A DNA stretch of 12,466 bases from positions 1 to 12,466 of the forward strand of contig JAFNVE010000109.1 of the NCBI GenBank assembly GCA_017379955.1, written 5' to 3'. This DNA is from Tidjanibacter sp. (lineage in GTDB: Bacteria > Bacteroidota > Bacteroidia > Bacteroidales > Rikenellaceae). The notes under the pieces are model-generated. The model saw only the letters and a list, made by a program, of their open reading frames with translations, searched no databases and was not told where the DNA came from. Of the stretch, positions 1 through 7,326 are shown in pieces (position 1 is the first letter of the stretch; each line of letters begins with the position of its first letter). Made by a program: the position numbers and the translations under genes.

Positions 1-1
1 C

Positions 2-610
2 CTCTCGGGAGTGACCTACGACATCCCCGCCAAGAGCGTAGCCATTACCGACTTCCCAACAACGCAGGGCACAGACCTGCTGATAGCAAAGCGCACAGGA
101 ATAAACTACGACCCCGTAAATCCCACCGTGGCGCTCCAATTCAGCCATATGATGTCGCAGATATCTATCCAGGGTGCTAACGCTGATGACGGTCTGGAAA
201 TCGAGATTACCAACATACGTTTTGTAGGTAAGGCGCAGGCCTCCTATGACGGCACAGAGTGGACACAACATGGTGCAGCAGCCACCTTGGCGCAGTCGTC
301 AACAAGCACCGAGTTATTGCAGGGAACATACAAAACACTGCTGGAAAACATCCTCGTAGTGCCCAATGCGATAGATAGCGATATGAGAATCATCATCACC
401 TACACAGTAAATGGTGCTATGAAACCCAATCGTACCATACCGCTAAGTGCTGCATCGCTCACAAGCCTTGAACCCGGAAAGAAATATATCTACAAATTCA
501 CCCTCGACCCCGCGGGCAACATCATCTTCGAGAGGCCCACAGTTGACACCTGGGGAAGCATATATGGTGGTACTTTTGTGGTTGATCCCGACCCCGGAAG
601 CAACGACTAA
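2..610 (+). CDS. Fimbrillin-family protein, C-terminal part (5' end outside window)
   Basis: The reading frame is open to the left edge, so this is the last 202 residues of a longer protein; the GTG at position 11 is probably an internal valine. I recognise the Mfa-like/fimbrillin pattern of Bacteroidales: a beta-rich segment with ALQFSHMMSQISIQ (the usual 'F.H.ls.i.i' core), an isoleucine-rich strand with ITNIRFVG, and the typical end 'PGKKYIYKFTLDPAGNIIF' followed by a conserved Trp-Gly near VDTWGSIYGG. Such proteins are lipoprotein precursors of fimbrial subunits displayed on the cell surface. The stop lies 11 bp before the next fimbrillin gene, so the two are almost certainly co-transcribed. 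Signal peptide and N-terminal domain are not visible. Whether it is a stalk or an anchor subunit cannot be told. Confidence 0.85.
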   Translation, partial: LSGVTYDIPAKSVAITDFPTTQGTDLLIAKRTGINYDPVNPTVALQFSHMMSQISIQGANADDGLEIEITNIRFVGKAQASYDGTEWTQHGAAATLAQSSTSTELLQGTYKTLLENILVVPNAIDSDMRIIITYTVNGAMKPNRTIPLSAASLTSLEPGKKYIYKFTLDPAGNIIFERPTVDTWGSIYGGTFVVDPDPGSND

Positions 611-621
611 ACAAGTTAAGG

Positions 622-1662
622 ATGATGAAAGCATACAAGTTATATATATCGGTATTGATGGCTCTTCTGCTTGTGGGGTGTTCCGACACCTTCGATTGGG
701 AGAGTCAGAGTGGCTACATACGTTTTGCTCCGACAGGTCTGACCGTGGAGGAGGTTGGCTCGCGCGCACCTATCGAGGAGATTGACGGCTCGTTTGGTGT
801 GCTGGGCTACTGTCTGCCCTACTATGGTAACACCACCGATCTCGACTACAACTCAGGTACTGCCTATTGGAGCGACAAATATACTCGTTCGAGACCCCAC
901 ATTTTCTACAAGAAAGAGATTAACGCTGATGGTACTTATAGCTCCGCTGTTAAGTGGCTCAACTCGCGCTACCGTTACTCCTTCTTTGCATACTACCCGT
1001 TCAACAGCAACATAACTGTCAACACAGGGCAGAACACTATCGGCTCGCCTACAATGACAATTACTATGCCCAACACAACCACCCCCGCTGATATTCCTGA
1101 TGCAATGGTAGCAACAGCTATTGATGTGACAGAGCTGACCGGCAACGTGCAACTCAACTTCCAGCACCTGCTCTCTGGGGTGCAGATTCGTATCAGAAAC
1201 TACGACTCTGAGAGTTTGATAATTAATTCGGCAAAGTTGTCCGGAACATTCATTAAGAGTGCAAACATCAGCTTCGACACCGAGGGTAATTTCCTTTTGC
1301 AGCACAGTGGCACACAGAATATAACCTACAATCTTGCGGAAAACGTAGATGCATCGGTAGTTAACAAAGGCGAGGCGATTGTTAAATACATCGGCGACCC
1401 CGTTATGCTTCTGGCAAATAGTAATGATAGGTTTGGAACAAATCTTAAACTGAGTATCAATTACACCCACAAGGGAGCAAATACAATATCCAAAACAGTA
1501 GAGTACCCCTTCAACTATCCGACAGGTTTCTCGCCTATTCTTGGCAATATCTACACGTTTGAGTTGCAGTTTATCAACAACTCGCTCTTGCTCAGTATGG
1601 TAGTACAGAACGAGGAGCCCTGGCAGGAGGATGAGGGTGACAAAGATATAACCTTTGAGTAA
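622..1662 (+). CDS. Fimbrillin-family lipoprotein (Mfa-like)
   Basis: A complete 346-residue protein with a lipoprotein signal peptide: charged start, hydrophobic stretch and lipobox LLVGC with the lipidated Cys at about residue 20. Near residue 48 is SRAP, resembling the Arg-Ala stretch where fimbrillin precursors are often processed. The middle holds the Mfa-like core 'VQLNFQHLLSGVQIRIRN' (about residues 175-195), and the end has 'GNIYTFELQF'. Known family members are surface fimbrial subunits that polymerise by donor-strand exchange after protease trimming. Two ATG codons stand in tandem (622 and 625); either may be the start, and an AAGG lies just upstream. It sits 11 bp after one fimbrial gene and 20 bp before a large lipoprotein gene, which supports one operon. 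Assignment to the family is firm; the exact subunit role is inferred. Confidence 0.88.
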   Translation: MMKAYKLYISVLMALLLVGCSDTFDWESQSGYIRFAPTGLTVEEVGSRAPIEEIDGSFGVLGYCLPYYGNTTDLDYNSGTAYWSDKYTRSRPHIFYKKEINADGTYSSAVKWLNSRYRYSFFAYYPFNSNITVNTGQNTIGSPTMTITMPNTTTPADIPDAMVATAIDVTELTGNVQLNFQHLLSGVQIRIRNYDSESLIINSAKLSGTFIKSANISFDTEGNFLLQHSGTQNITYNLAENVDASVVNKGEAIVKYIGDPVMLLANSNDRFGTNLKLSINYTHKGANTISKTVEYPFNYPTGFSPILGNIYTFELQFINNSLLLSMVVQNEEPWQEDEGDKDITFE

Positions 1663-1682
1663 ACTTTCTAATTGATTTTGAA

Positions 1683-3965
1683 ATGAAAAGATACAACACT
1701 ATAATACTCACAATACTTATTGTAGCTGTGGCTCTGCTGACAGGGTGCACCATATTTGACGACGACTTCGGCAATACGACCCCCGACAAAAATAGCGCAG
1801 TGGCTCTAAACTTTGTACCTCAGAATCTGGAAGCCCAGCTTGTAGGCACACGCGCGGTAGATGCAAAGGTAACTGAGGAGACTGCACTCAACGATGTGCA
1901 TATCTTCCTCTTCAACCAAGCAAACGGCGAGCAGTTCTACTACCACCACTTGTCCTCCTCGGCCAACGAAGATACAAAATCTGAGATTATTAACCCCTGG
2001 GACGACGATTATGTTGACATTCACGATGCAATAGTCTTTGTTGTGGCCAACTTCGAAGAGGGTGCTATCAACAAGGACAAAGCCGAAGACCACGACTACA
2101 CACTCGCAGAGTTGCAGGGCAGTTACGCCCCATCCAACCACGACATCACACACCTGCCCGTAATGGGTATGCCAATGGTGGGTTCTGTTGAGCTCGACTT
2201 CGACCAGTTGCGCGATACCGGCAGTGTTGCGGCACGTCAGGTTGATATTAAGATGTATGCACTACTGTCGCGTCTTGATTTTATCATCTCGCTCAACTCC
2301 GACGAGACCGACATAACAGGTACTTATCCCCAGATGACTCTGAAAGAGTTTGGACTCTACAATGTTCCCAAATATATCAATGTAGCGGAGAGCAACAGCA
2401 ACTCAAACTTTAACGAGTCGGACTATTTCGACCAGGAGGTGACCTACGGCCCTACAATCTCGAACAAGAGCGGCCAGATTCACATCTCGCTCTATATGTT
2501 TGAGAATAAGCAGGGTATCCACACCGGCTACTCATATCCCGACGGTATTGATGATGAGAAGCATCAGAATGACAAACAGCGATACAAACCGCTGGTTGCT
2601 GAGGAGAATAACCTTACCGAGAAGGCAACCTATTTCACCTTCTCTGCAAACTATATCGATTTTCACGGCACATCTATCGACGTGTCGTACAAACTCTATG
2701 TGGGTGCTAATAATACCAACGATTTCAACATCAGGCGCAACCACCAATACAAGAGTAATATCAGCATTGTCGGCATCAAGACAAGCGACTATGGCGACAT
2801 TGACGGTATGGAGGGAAGCAACACCTTCGATGCACGAGTAACAATCTCAGAGTCGCAGCCCTTCTTCCTCTCGATGATTCAGGAGCGCGCTCTCGATGCT
2901 CACTTTGGAGTTGTGCCTATTGATATCTATCTGGCCAGTGGTAGCGACAAAGTAAGGCTCGAGGTTGTCAACGACGGCGTTAGCCGAGGTATGATGAAGT
3001 TACACTACATTGGAAGAAGAGCAACCCAAGAGGGCGATGGCAAACAGCAGTATTTCTATACTGATATGATAAGCAACGCCGCTTCATACGGGCTCTCAGA
3101 CGACATCTCGAACATAGGCAACACTCATAGAGTTTATATCTATGTCGATGAGAACATCAGCCTCAAATCGCGCACAGGTTATATCAATGTTTACTATAAT
3201 GGAGCCTCTACCCCATCGACCACTCTTGCCATTGAGCAGACTGGACTAATCCCTGTTAGAGTAATAAACAGAGAAAATGGCAATTTACAGCAGGTAGTAT
3301 TCTGTGAGTCGTTTGAGGAGTATCTCGACTTCTACGACCCTCTGCAACCATACAATAGTCCAAGCCTTTATGAGGGGCTTGCTTGGGGCGCAAAAGGCAA
3401 AGATGCGGGTAAAAAAGGTAATTATACTGAAGGTAAAGAGTACACAGCAACAATCGTTTCTCAATCAGGGGTGGCAATGTCGAGTTTAACGCTCAATGGC
3501 AAGCCCGCTACAGCCGCAGCATATTGTGCTCATAAAAACAAACGCAAGAGCAATAATGATGTAATCGATTACAGATGGTGTCTGCCAGGTATTCGTCAAT
3601 TGGAGGGAACTCTGACTGCCAACTACAACCGCTTTGCACCTATTCGCGATGGTGCTTACTATTGGTCGTCTGCAGAAGGAGAGAGGTGGATGCTGGGGTA
3701 TCGTGATGACACTAACCGAGCACGAGCAACTGCAGCATATATTGCTGATGGAGGAGTTATTGACTATGCTCCGAGTGGATCAGGCCAAAACTACGAAAAC
3801 TCAGGCTCTTACAACGGCAGAGCAGGAGGTAGTGCTGATCGAAACACAGTGCTGCGAATCCGCGCCATCTACCATCCAGATGAAGGACAGGAAATAGATG
3901 GTATTACATACACGGATAATGCCTCCACCAACGAGACTAACTTCATTACCAATTATCCCCAGTAA
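1683..3965 (+). CDS. Large fimbrial-operon lipoprotein, DUF4906-like, putative tip/adhesin component
   Basis: A 760-residue lipoprotein with lipobox LLTGC (Cys about residue 22) and an acidic segment right after it. An N-terminal fimbrillin-like part contains GTRAVD (Arg about 57) and 'DVHIFLFNQANGEQFYYH' (about 71-88), typical of DUF4906 or FimB/Mfa-type proteins. Residues about 487-522 form a BACON-like strand pattern ('SRTGYINVYYNG', then 'TTLAIEQTG'). The C-terminal part (about 530-732) has 'YRWCLPGIRQLEG', 'YYWSSAEG' and 'VLRIRAIY', the signature seen in Bacteroidales surface proteins whose C-terminal domain resembles the FGE/C-type-lectin fold. Being the last and largest gene of a fimbrillin operon, with such a domain, suggests a tip or accessory adhesin; this is inference. 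The family call is from pattern memory and was not searched. A strong terminator follows 18 bp after the stop. Confidence 0.78.
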   Translation: MKRYNTIILTILIVAVALLTGCTIFDDDFGNTTPDKNSAVALNFVPQNLEAQLVGTRAVDAKVTEETALNDVHIFLFNQANGEQFYYHHLSSSANEDTKSEIINPWDDDYVDIHDAIVFVVANFEEGAINKDKAEDHDYTLAELQGSYAPSNHDITHLPVMGMPMVGSVELDFDQLRDTGSVAARQVDIKMYALLSRLDFIISLNSDETDITGTYPQMTLKEFGLYNVPKYINVAESNSNSNFNESDYFDQEVTYGPTISNKSGQIHISLYMFENKQGIHTGYSYPDGIDDEKHQNDKQRYKPLVAEENNLTEKATYFTFSANYIDFHGTSIDVSYKLYVGANNTNDFNIRRNHQYKSNISIVGIKTSDYGDIDGMEGSNTFDARVTISESQPFFLSMIQERALDAHFGVVPIDIYLASGSDKVRLEVVNDGVSRGMMKLHYIGRRATQEGDGKQQYFYTDMISNAASYGLSDDISNIGNTHRVYIYVDENISLKSRTGYINVYYNGASTPSTTLAIEQTGLIPVRVINRENGNLQQVVFCESFEEYLDFYDPLQPYNSPSLYEGLAWGAKGKDAGKKGNYTEGKEYTATIVSQSGVAMSSLTLNGKPATAAAYCAHKNKRKSNNDVIDYRWCLPGIRQLEGTLTANYNRFAPIRDGAYYWSSAEGERWMLGYRDDTNRARATAAYIADGGVIDYAPSGSGQNYENSGSYNGRAGGSADRNTVLRIRAIYHPDEGQEIDGITYTDNASTNETNFITNYPQ

Positions 3966-3983
3966 CCAAAACTTGTGTAATAA

Positions 3984-4019
3984 AAAAGTGGTATGCTCCG
4001 TACGGGGCATACCACTTTT
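3984..4019. terminator. Bidirectional intrinsic terminator between convergent genes
   Basis: The arms 3984-3999 and 4004-4019 are complementary over 16 bp, with one G-U type pair and a GTAC loop. The hairpin is flanked by A-rich sequence on the left and T-rich sequence on the right, so both strands give a stem followed by a U-run. It lies between the end of the fimbrial operon and the end of the leftward GH30 gene and should stop transcription from both sides. Confidence 0.9.
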
Positions 4020-4040
4020 AGTTTTTGAGCGGGTTATCTT

Positions 4041-5546
4041 CTACCAAACATAAGTTCCAACGCTACCGGGGGCAAGTTGTACGTTTGCCGAGTAGCCGTT
4101 GTGAGTGATAGAGAACGAGCGGGTGTTATAGGTGTCGTTAGCAACAATCAGAACGGTCTTGCCATCGGGAGTGCGGAAAGCAACATTGGGCATAACCTCA
4201 ACATTGTTGTTCAGCACGGTGAGTTTCACATCCTTACGCTGCTCGTCAGTGAAAAGGCTAACAGACTGGTCGCCTGTCTGGGTCGAGCCGATACGCACCG
4301 AGCCATCGTCAACAAACTTCGAAGCGTGAGCGATAACGTAGTAAGCGATATTGCGCGAAACCTCATCGCCGTCAATAGTGATAGCACCCTGACACATCGA
4401 ACAACCACCATCGTCAGTATGAGGGTCATTCAGGGGGTCGGCAGCCAAGTTCCAGAGGAGTACGTTGCGACTCCAATTGCCTGTAACATTGATAATCAAA
4501 CGTTTAACCTGCGCAGCAATATCAATAGTAGGAGTGCCGGGAGTCTCCACAGTCATCTGCTCGGTGAAGTAGAGATGCTTATCGGGGCGGGCGGTGTGCA
4601 TATAACCGAGAGTGGTCATCTCACCTGCATAGTGGTGGTAAGCAGCGCCATCTACATACTTAGCAGCCTCTGCGTCAGCATAAATCTCCAAAGCGAAGTC
4701 GGGACGGTCGAGGTTGTGGTCAAAAACCACAATCTTGGTATCCAGGCCTGCAAGAGCGAACTGTGGGCCAAGGTGGTCGCGAACAAACTCACCCATATCG
4801 GCAGCAGTCCAAACCATACTTGGGGTGTTGTTCGAGTTGAGAGGCTCGTTCTGCACGGTGACTGCATCGATACGGATGCCCTCAGCAGCCATAGCCTGCA
4901 CATACTTCACAAAGTAGCGAGCATAAACATCGTAGCACTCCTTGCGCAGTTTGCCACCCTTAACCTTACCGTTGGTCTTCATCCAGGTAGGAGCCGACCA
5001 AGGCGAAGCCATAATCTTAATATCGGGGTTGATTTTCAAAATCTCCTTAGTCACAGGGACAACATCCTTCAAGTCCTGCGAGAGGGAGAATTTTTTGAGT
5101 TCAAAATCCTCCTCACCAGCGGGCAGGTCGTTATAGGAGAATACAAAACTATTCATATCCGATGCACCGAGCGTAAGACGCAGATAGTTCACACGGATAT
5201 CTTTATCGCCCGCACCGTAGAGTTCCTGGAGGATTGCCGTACGAGCCTTGGGCGACATATTTATAAGGTGCTCGGCACTACCACCCGTAAGAGCAAAACC
5301 AAATCCGTCAATGCTTTGCATACGGTGTTGGTCGTCAATAACAATGGCTGCACCGCGTGCTGCGCGCGACGAGAAGCGGAGAGGCTGTGCCGACTGTGTA
5401 AAGAGTTGGCTACGGTCACCTGTGGTAACCCAAGCCTGACCTACGGGAGCACCGGGTTCGGGCTCTGCTTGTGCTCTATTACGAGGCTGAGCTACCAAGG
5501 TAGCAGAGATGGCAGTTGCCACCAACAGAAGAAGTGTTCTCTTCAT
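4041..5546 (-). CDS. Exported glycoside hydrolase family 30 (subfamily 3-like) glycosidase
   Basis: A 501-residue protein starting at ATG 5546, with signal peptide 'MKRTLLLLVATAISATLVAQ' and probable signal-peptidase I cleavage near residue 19-20. GH30 hallmarks occur in order: 'SIDGFGFALTGGSAEHL' (about 78-94), 'IMASPWSAPTWMKTNG' (178-193), the acid/base Glu234 in VQNEP, 'YHHYAG' (303-308), the nucleophile Glu329 in YFTE, and 'NVLLWNLAADP' followed by 'GGCSMCQGAITIDG' (361-393). The C-terminal beta domain covers about 410-501. Known activities of GH30_3 include endo-beta-1,6-glucanase and beta-glucosidase/glucosylceramidase; the substrate here is not determined. The frame is open upstream to 5630, but the longer start would place the promoter inside the gene and bury the signal peptide, so I chose 5546. 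It is divergent from the ThuA/GH18 operon, suggesting related glycan substrates. Confidence 0.92.
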   Translation of the reverse strand: MKRTLLLLVATAISATLVAQPRNRAQAEPEPGAPVGQAWVTTGDRSQLFTQSAQPLRFSSRAARGAAIVIDDQHRMQSIDGFGFALTGGSAEHLINMSPKARTAILQELYGAGDKDIRVNYLRLTLGASDMNSFVFSYNDLPAGEEDFELKKFSLSQDLKDVVPVTKEILKINPDIKIMASPWSAPTWMKTNGKVKGGKLRKECYDVYARYFVKYVQAMAAEGIRIDAVTVQNEPLNSNNTPSMVWTAADMGEFVRDHLGPQFALAGLDTKIVVFDHNLDRPDFALEIYADAEAAKYVDGAAYHHYAGEMTTLGYMHTARPDKHLYFTEQMTVETPGTPTIDIAAQVKRLIINVTGNWSRNVLLWNLAADPLNDPHTDDGGCSMCQGAITIDGDEVSRNIAYYVIAHASKFVDDGSVRIGSTQTGDQSVSLFTDEQRKDVKLTVLNNNVEVMPNVAFRTPDGKTVLIVANDTYNTRSFSITHNGYSANVQLAPGSVGTYVW

Positions 5547-5587
5547 AATAGTTTGATTTTTAAAGTTAAAATTAGGTGTTATCAAAA

Positions 5588-5619
5588 CAAATATATTACA
5601 ATTTGCCCAAAAAGACAAA
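5588..5619 (-). promoter_or_regulatory. Bacteroidetes-type promoter for the GH30 gene
   Basis: Read on the minus strand, TATATTTG (plus 5588-5595) fits the -7 consensus TAnnTTTG exactly. A TTTG (plus 5616-5619) lies exactly 20 bp upstream, within the known 19-21 bp spacing of the -33 element. The site is about 42 bp upstream of the GH30 start codon. Known consensus plus a good fit; transcription start not measured. Confidence 0.72.
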
Positions 5620-5679
5620 ATATCGAGCAAAATTCAGCAAATAAGGTCTCTTTGGATTAGGTTATCGCAAATATAATTG

Positions 5680-5687
5680 TAACTTTG
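5680..5687 (+). promoter_or_regulatory. Bacteroidetes -7 element for the ThuA/GH18 operon
   Basis: TAACTTTG matches TAnnTTTG exactly, 31 bp before the first ThuA-like start codon. The nearest TTTG upstream is 25 bp away, outside the usual 19-21 spacing, so the -33 element is weak. This may point to dependence on an activator (inference). Confidence 0.6.
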
Positions 5688-5718
5688 TAGAGAGTAACAC
5701 ACCTAAAAATATCAAACT

Positions 5719-6486
5719 ATGAAAGCTATTATCAGACTACTTGTAGCCGCATCGGCTATTGTGCTGAGTGCACTCACCACTCAATCGTGTACCCCAAAAG
5801 AGCCTACCCAAGTACTTTTACTCACAGAGCGCGGAGGTCATCACGGCCCATTTACTGCTCGTGGTGTGGAGTGGGTAGCCGAGTTCGCAGCAGAGAACAA
5901 TATGGTAGTGACCGAGATTCACAACCCCGACCCTATCAACAAAGAGTATTTGGAGCAGTTCGATATCATCCTCCAACTCGACTATGTACCCTACACTTGG
6001 AGCGACGAGGCACAAGCCGCCTTTGAGGAGTACATCGACGAGGGCAAGGGCAATTGGATTGGTTTCCACCACGCTTCACTCCTTGGCGAGTTTGACGGCT
6101 GGCCTATGTGGGAGTGGTTCTCCGACTTTCTCGGTGGCATCCGCTACCAGAACTACATCCCCGAACTCGCATCGGCAGAGGTGACAATCGAGAACAGCAA
6201 ACACACTGTAACAAAAGGCGTTACCGAGAAGTTTGTATTGCCCGATGATGAGTGGTATATCTTCGACCGTTCGCCCCGCGAGAACGCACTTGTGCTAGCA
6301 ACAGTTGACGAGAACACCTACCAGCCCGCTTCCGATATCAAGATGGGCGACCACCCCGTAGTGTGGAGTAATGAGGCTAAAAAGGCGAAAAATGTCTACT
6401 TCCTCTTCGGCCACTCACCCAAACTCTTCGACGAACCCGCCTTTGTGCAGATGCTCTCCAATGCACTGATTTGGTGCGCAGAGTAA
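5719..6486 (+). CDS. ThuA-like domain lipoprotein
   Basis: A 255-residue protein with a lipobox ending at Cys24 (TTQSC), so it is membrane-anchored on the periplasmic or outer surface. The rest forms one ThuA-like (trehalose-utilisation) domain with a class-I glutamine-amidotransferase-like fold: 'VLLLTERGGHHGPF' (about 32-45), 'FDIILQLDYVPY' (81-92), 'GNWIGFHHAS' (111-120), 'GWPMWEWFSDFLGG' (127-140), 'DDEWYIFDRSPREN' (176-189), 'DHPVVWSNEAKKAKNVYF' (211-228) and GHSP at 231. In rhizobia, ThuA acts with the dehydrogenase ThuB in trehalose use through 3-keto sugars; the reaction of this exported branch is unknown. It is first of three genes running the same way, with 33 bp to a paralogue. No dehydrogenase partner is present in the window. 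Confidence 0.85.
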   Translation: MKAIIRLLVAASAIVLSALTTQSCTPKEPTQVLLLTERGGHHGPFTARGVEWVAEFAAENNMVVTEIHNPDPINKEYLEQFDIILQLDYVPYTWSDEAQAAFEEYIDEGKGNWIGFHHASLLGEFDGWPMWEWFSDFLGGIRYQNYIPELASAEVTIENSKHTVTKGVTEKFVLPDDEWYIFDRSPRENALVLATVDENTYQPASDIKMGDHPVVWSNEAKKAKNVYFLFGHSPKLFDEPAFVQMLSNALIWCAE

Positions 6487-6519
6487 GAATAATTCTAACC
6501 TTAAACATAATCAAACACT

Positions 6520-7314
6520 ATGAAAAAGACACTAATTACATTGTTGGCACTCTTGCTGGGTGTCAGCCTGTTTGCTCAATCAGCACAGGAGCGTCCTCGT
6601 TTCCCCCGATTTAAGGTGCTTGCCTTCTACAACCCTCACGTTGAGGAGGCGCACGTTCAGTTTGCCGAGGAGGCTATAAAGTATTTCAAGGGACTCACCA
6701 TCGGCGACGGTTTCGTATTTGACGTAACAACAAATATGGCCGATATGAACGACGAGAAGTTGAAGGACTACCGTATGATTATGATGCTCAACGATGTGCC
6801 TCACGCACCTGAGCAGCGTGCCGCCTTCCAGCGTTATATGGAAAATGGCGGTGGTTGGTTTGGCTTCCACGTATCGGCATACAACGACCGCCACACCGAC
6901 TGGCCCTGGTTCCTCGACTTCCTTGGCGGCGGCGTTTTCTATCGCAACAATTGGCCTTCGATGCCCGCAAAACTCGTTGTCGACAAATCTGACCACAGAG
7001 TGGCTAAGGGTCTGCCCTCCACCTTTATTGCTCCTGAGAACGAGTGGTATCAGTGGAAACCCAGCCCACGCGAGAACAAAAATATCGATGTTATCGTTAG
7101 TCTCTCGCCCGACAACTATCCCCTGGGACTGAAAGATATTATCCCCGATGGCGACCTGCCCGTAGTGTGGACAAACCGCAACTATCGTATGGTCTATGTA
7201 AATATGGGTCACGATAGTCGTGCCTTTACCAACGCCACCCAGAACTATATGTTTATTAACTGCTTCCGTTGGATTATGGAGTGTGATCCCGAGGGCAACC
7301 CCTTCCTCCGCTAA
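6520..7314 (+). CDS. Periplasmic ThuA-like domain protein
   Basis: A 264-residue protein with a classical signal peptide (about residues 1-20, cleavage near LFA-QSAQ) and no lipobox Cys, so probably soluble in the periplasm, unlike its lipoprotein neighbour. It has the same ThuA-like landmarks: 'KVLAFYNPHVEEAHVQF' (about 32-48), 'YRMIMMLNDVPH' (84-95), 'GGWFGFHVSAYND' (111-123), 'WPWFLDFLGGGVFYRNNWPS' (128-147), 'ENEWYQWKPSPREN' (173-186), 'GDLPVVWTNRNYRMVYV' (211-227) and GHDS (230-233). The two proteins are clearly paralogous but well diverged, so an old duplication with separated roles is likely. It lies 12 bp before the GH18 gene, supporting one transcript. Catalytic activity is not established; action on a modified sugar is inferred from the ThuA name family only. 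Confidence 0.86.
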   Translation: MKKTLITLLALLLGVSLFAQSAQERPRFPRFKVLAFYNPHVEEAHVQFAEEAIKYFKGLTIGDGFVFDVTTNMADMNDEKLKDYRMIMMLNDVPHAPEQRAAFQRYMENGGGWFGFHVSAYNDRHTDWPWFLDFLGGGVFYRNNWPSMPAKLVVDKSDHRVAKGLPSTFIAPENEWYQWKPSPRENKNIDVIVSLSPDNYPLGLKDIIPDGDLPVVWTNRNYRMVYVNMGHDSRAFTNATQNYMFINCFRWIMECDPEGNPFLR

Positions 7315-7326
7315 ATCAATAGAACT

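Noticed and set aside
5547..5630. An upstream start for GH30 at 5630
   Set aside because: It would add 28 residues before a typical signal peptide and place a perfect -7/-33 promoter inside the coding region.
4077..5660. A 527-codon open frame on the plus strand opposite GH30
   Set aside because: It is an antisense shadow of the GH30 gene, whose catalytic motifs are intact; the translation has no recognisable domain.
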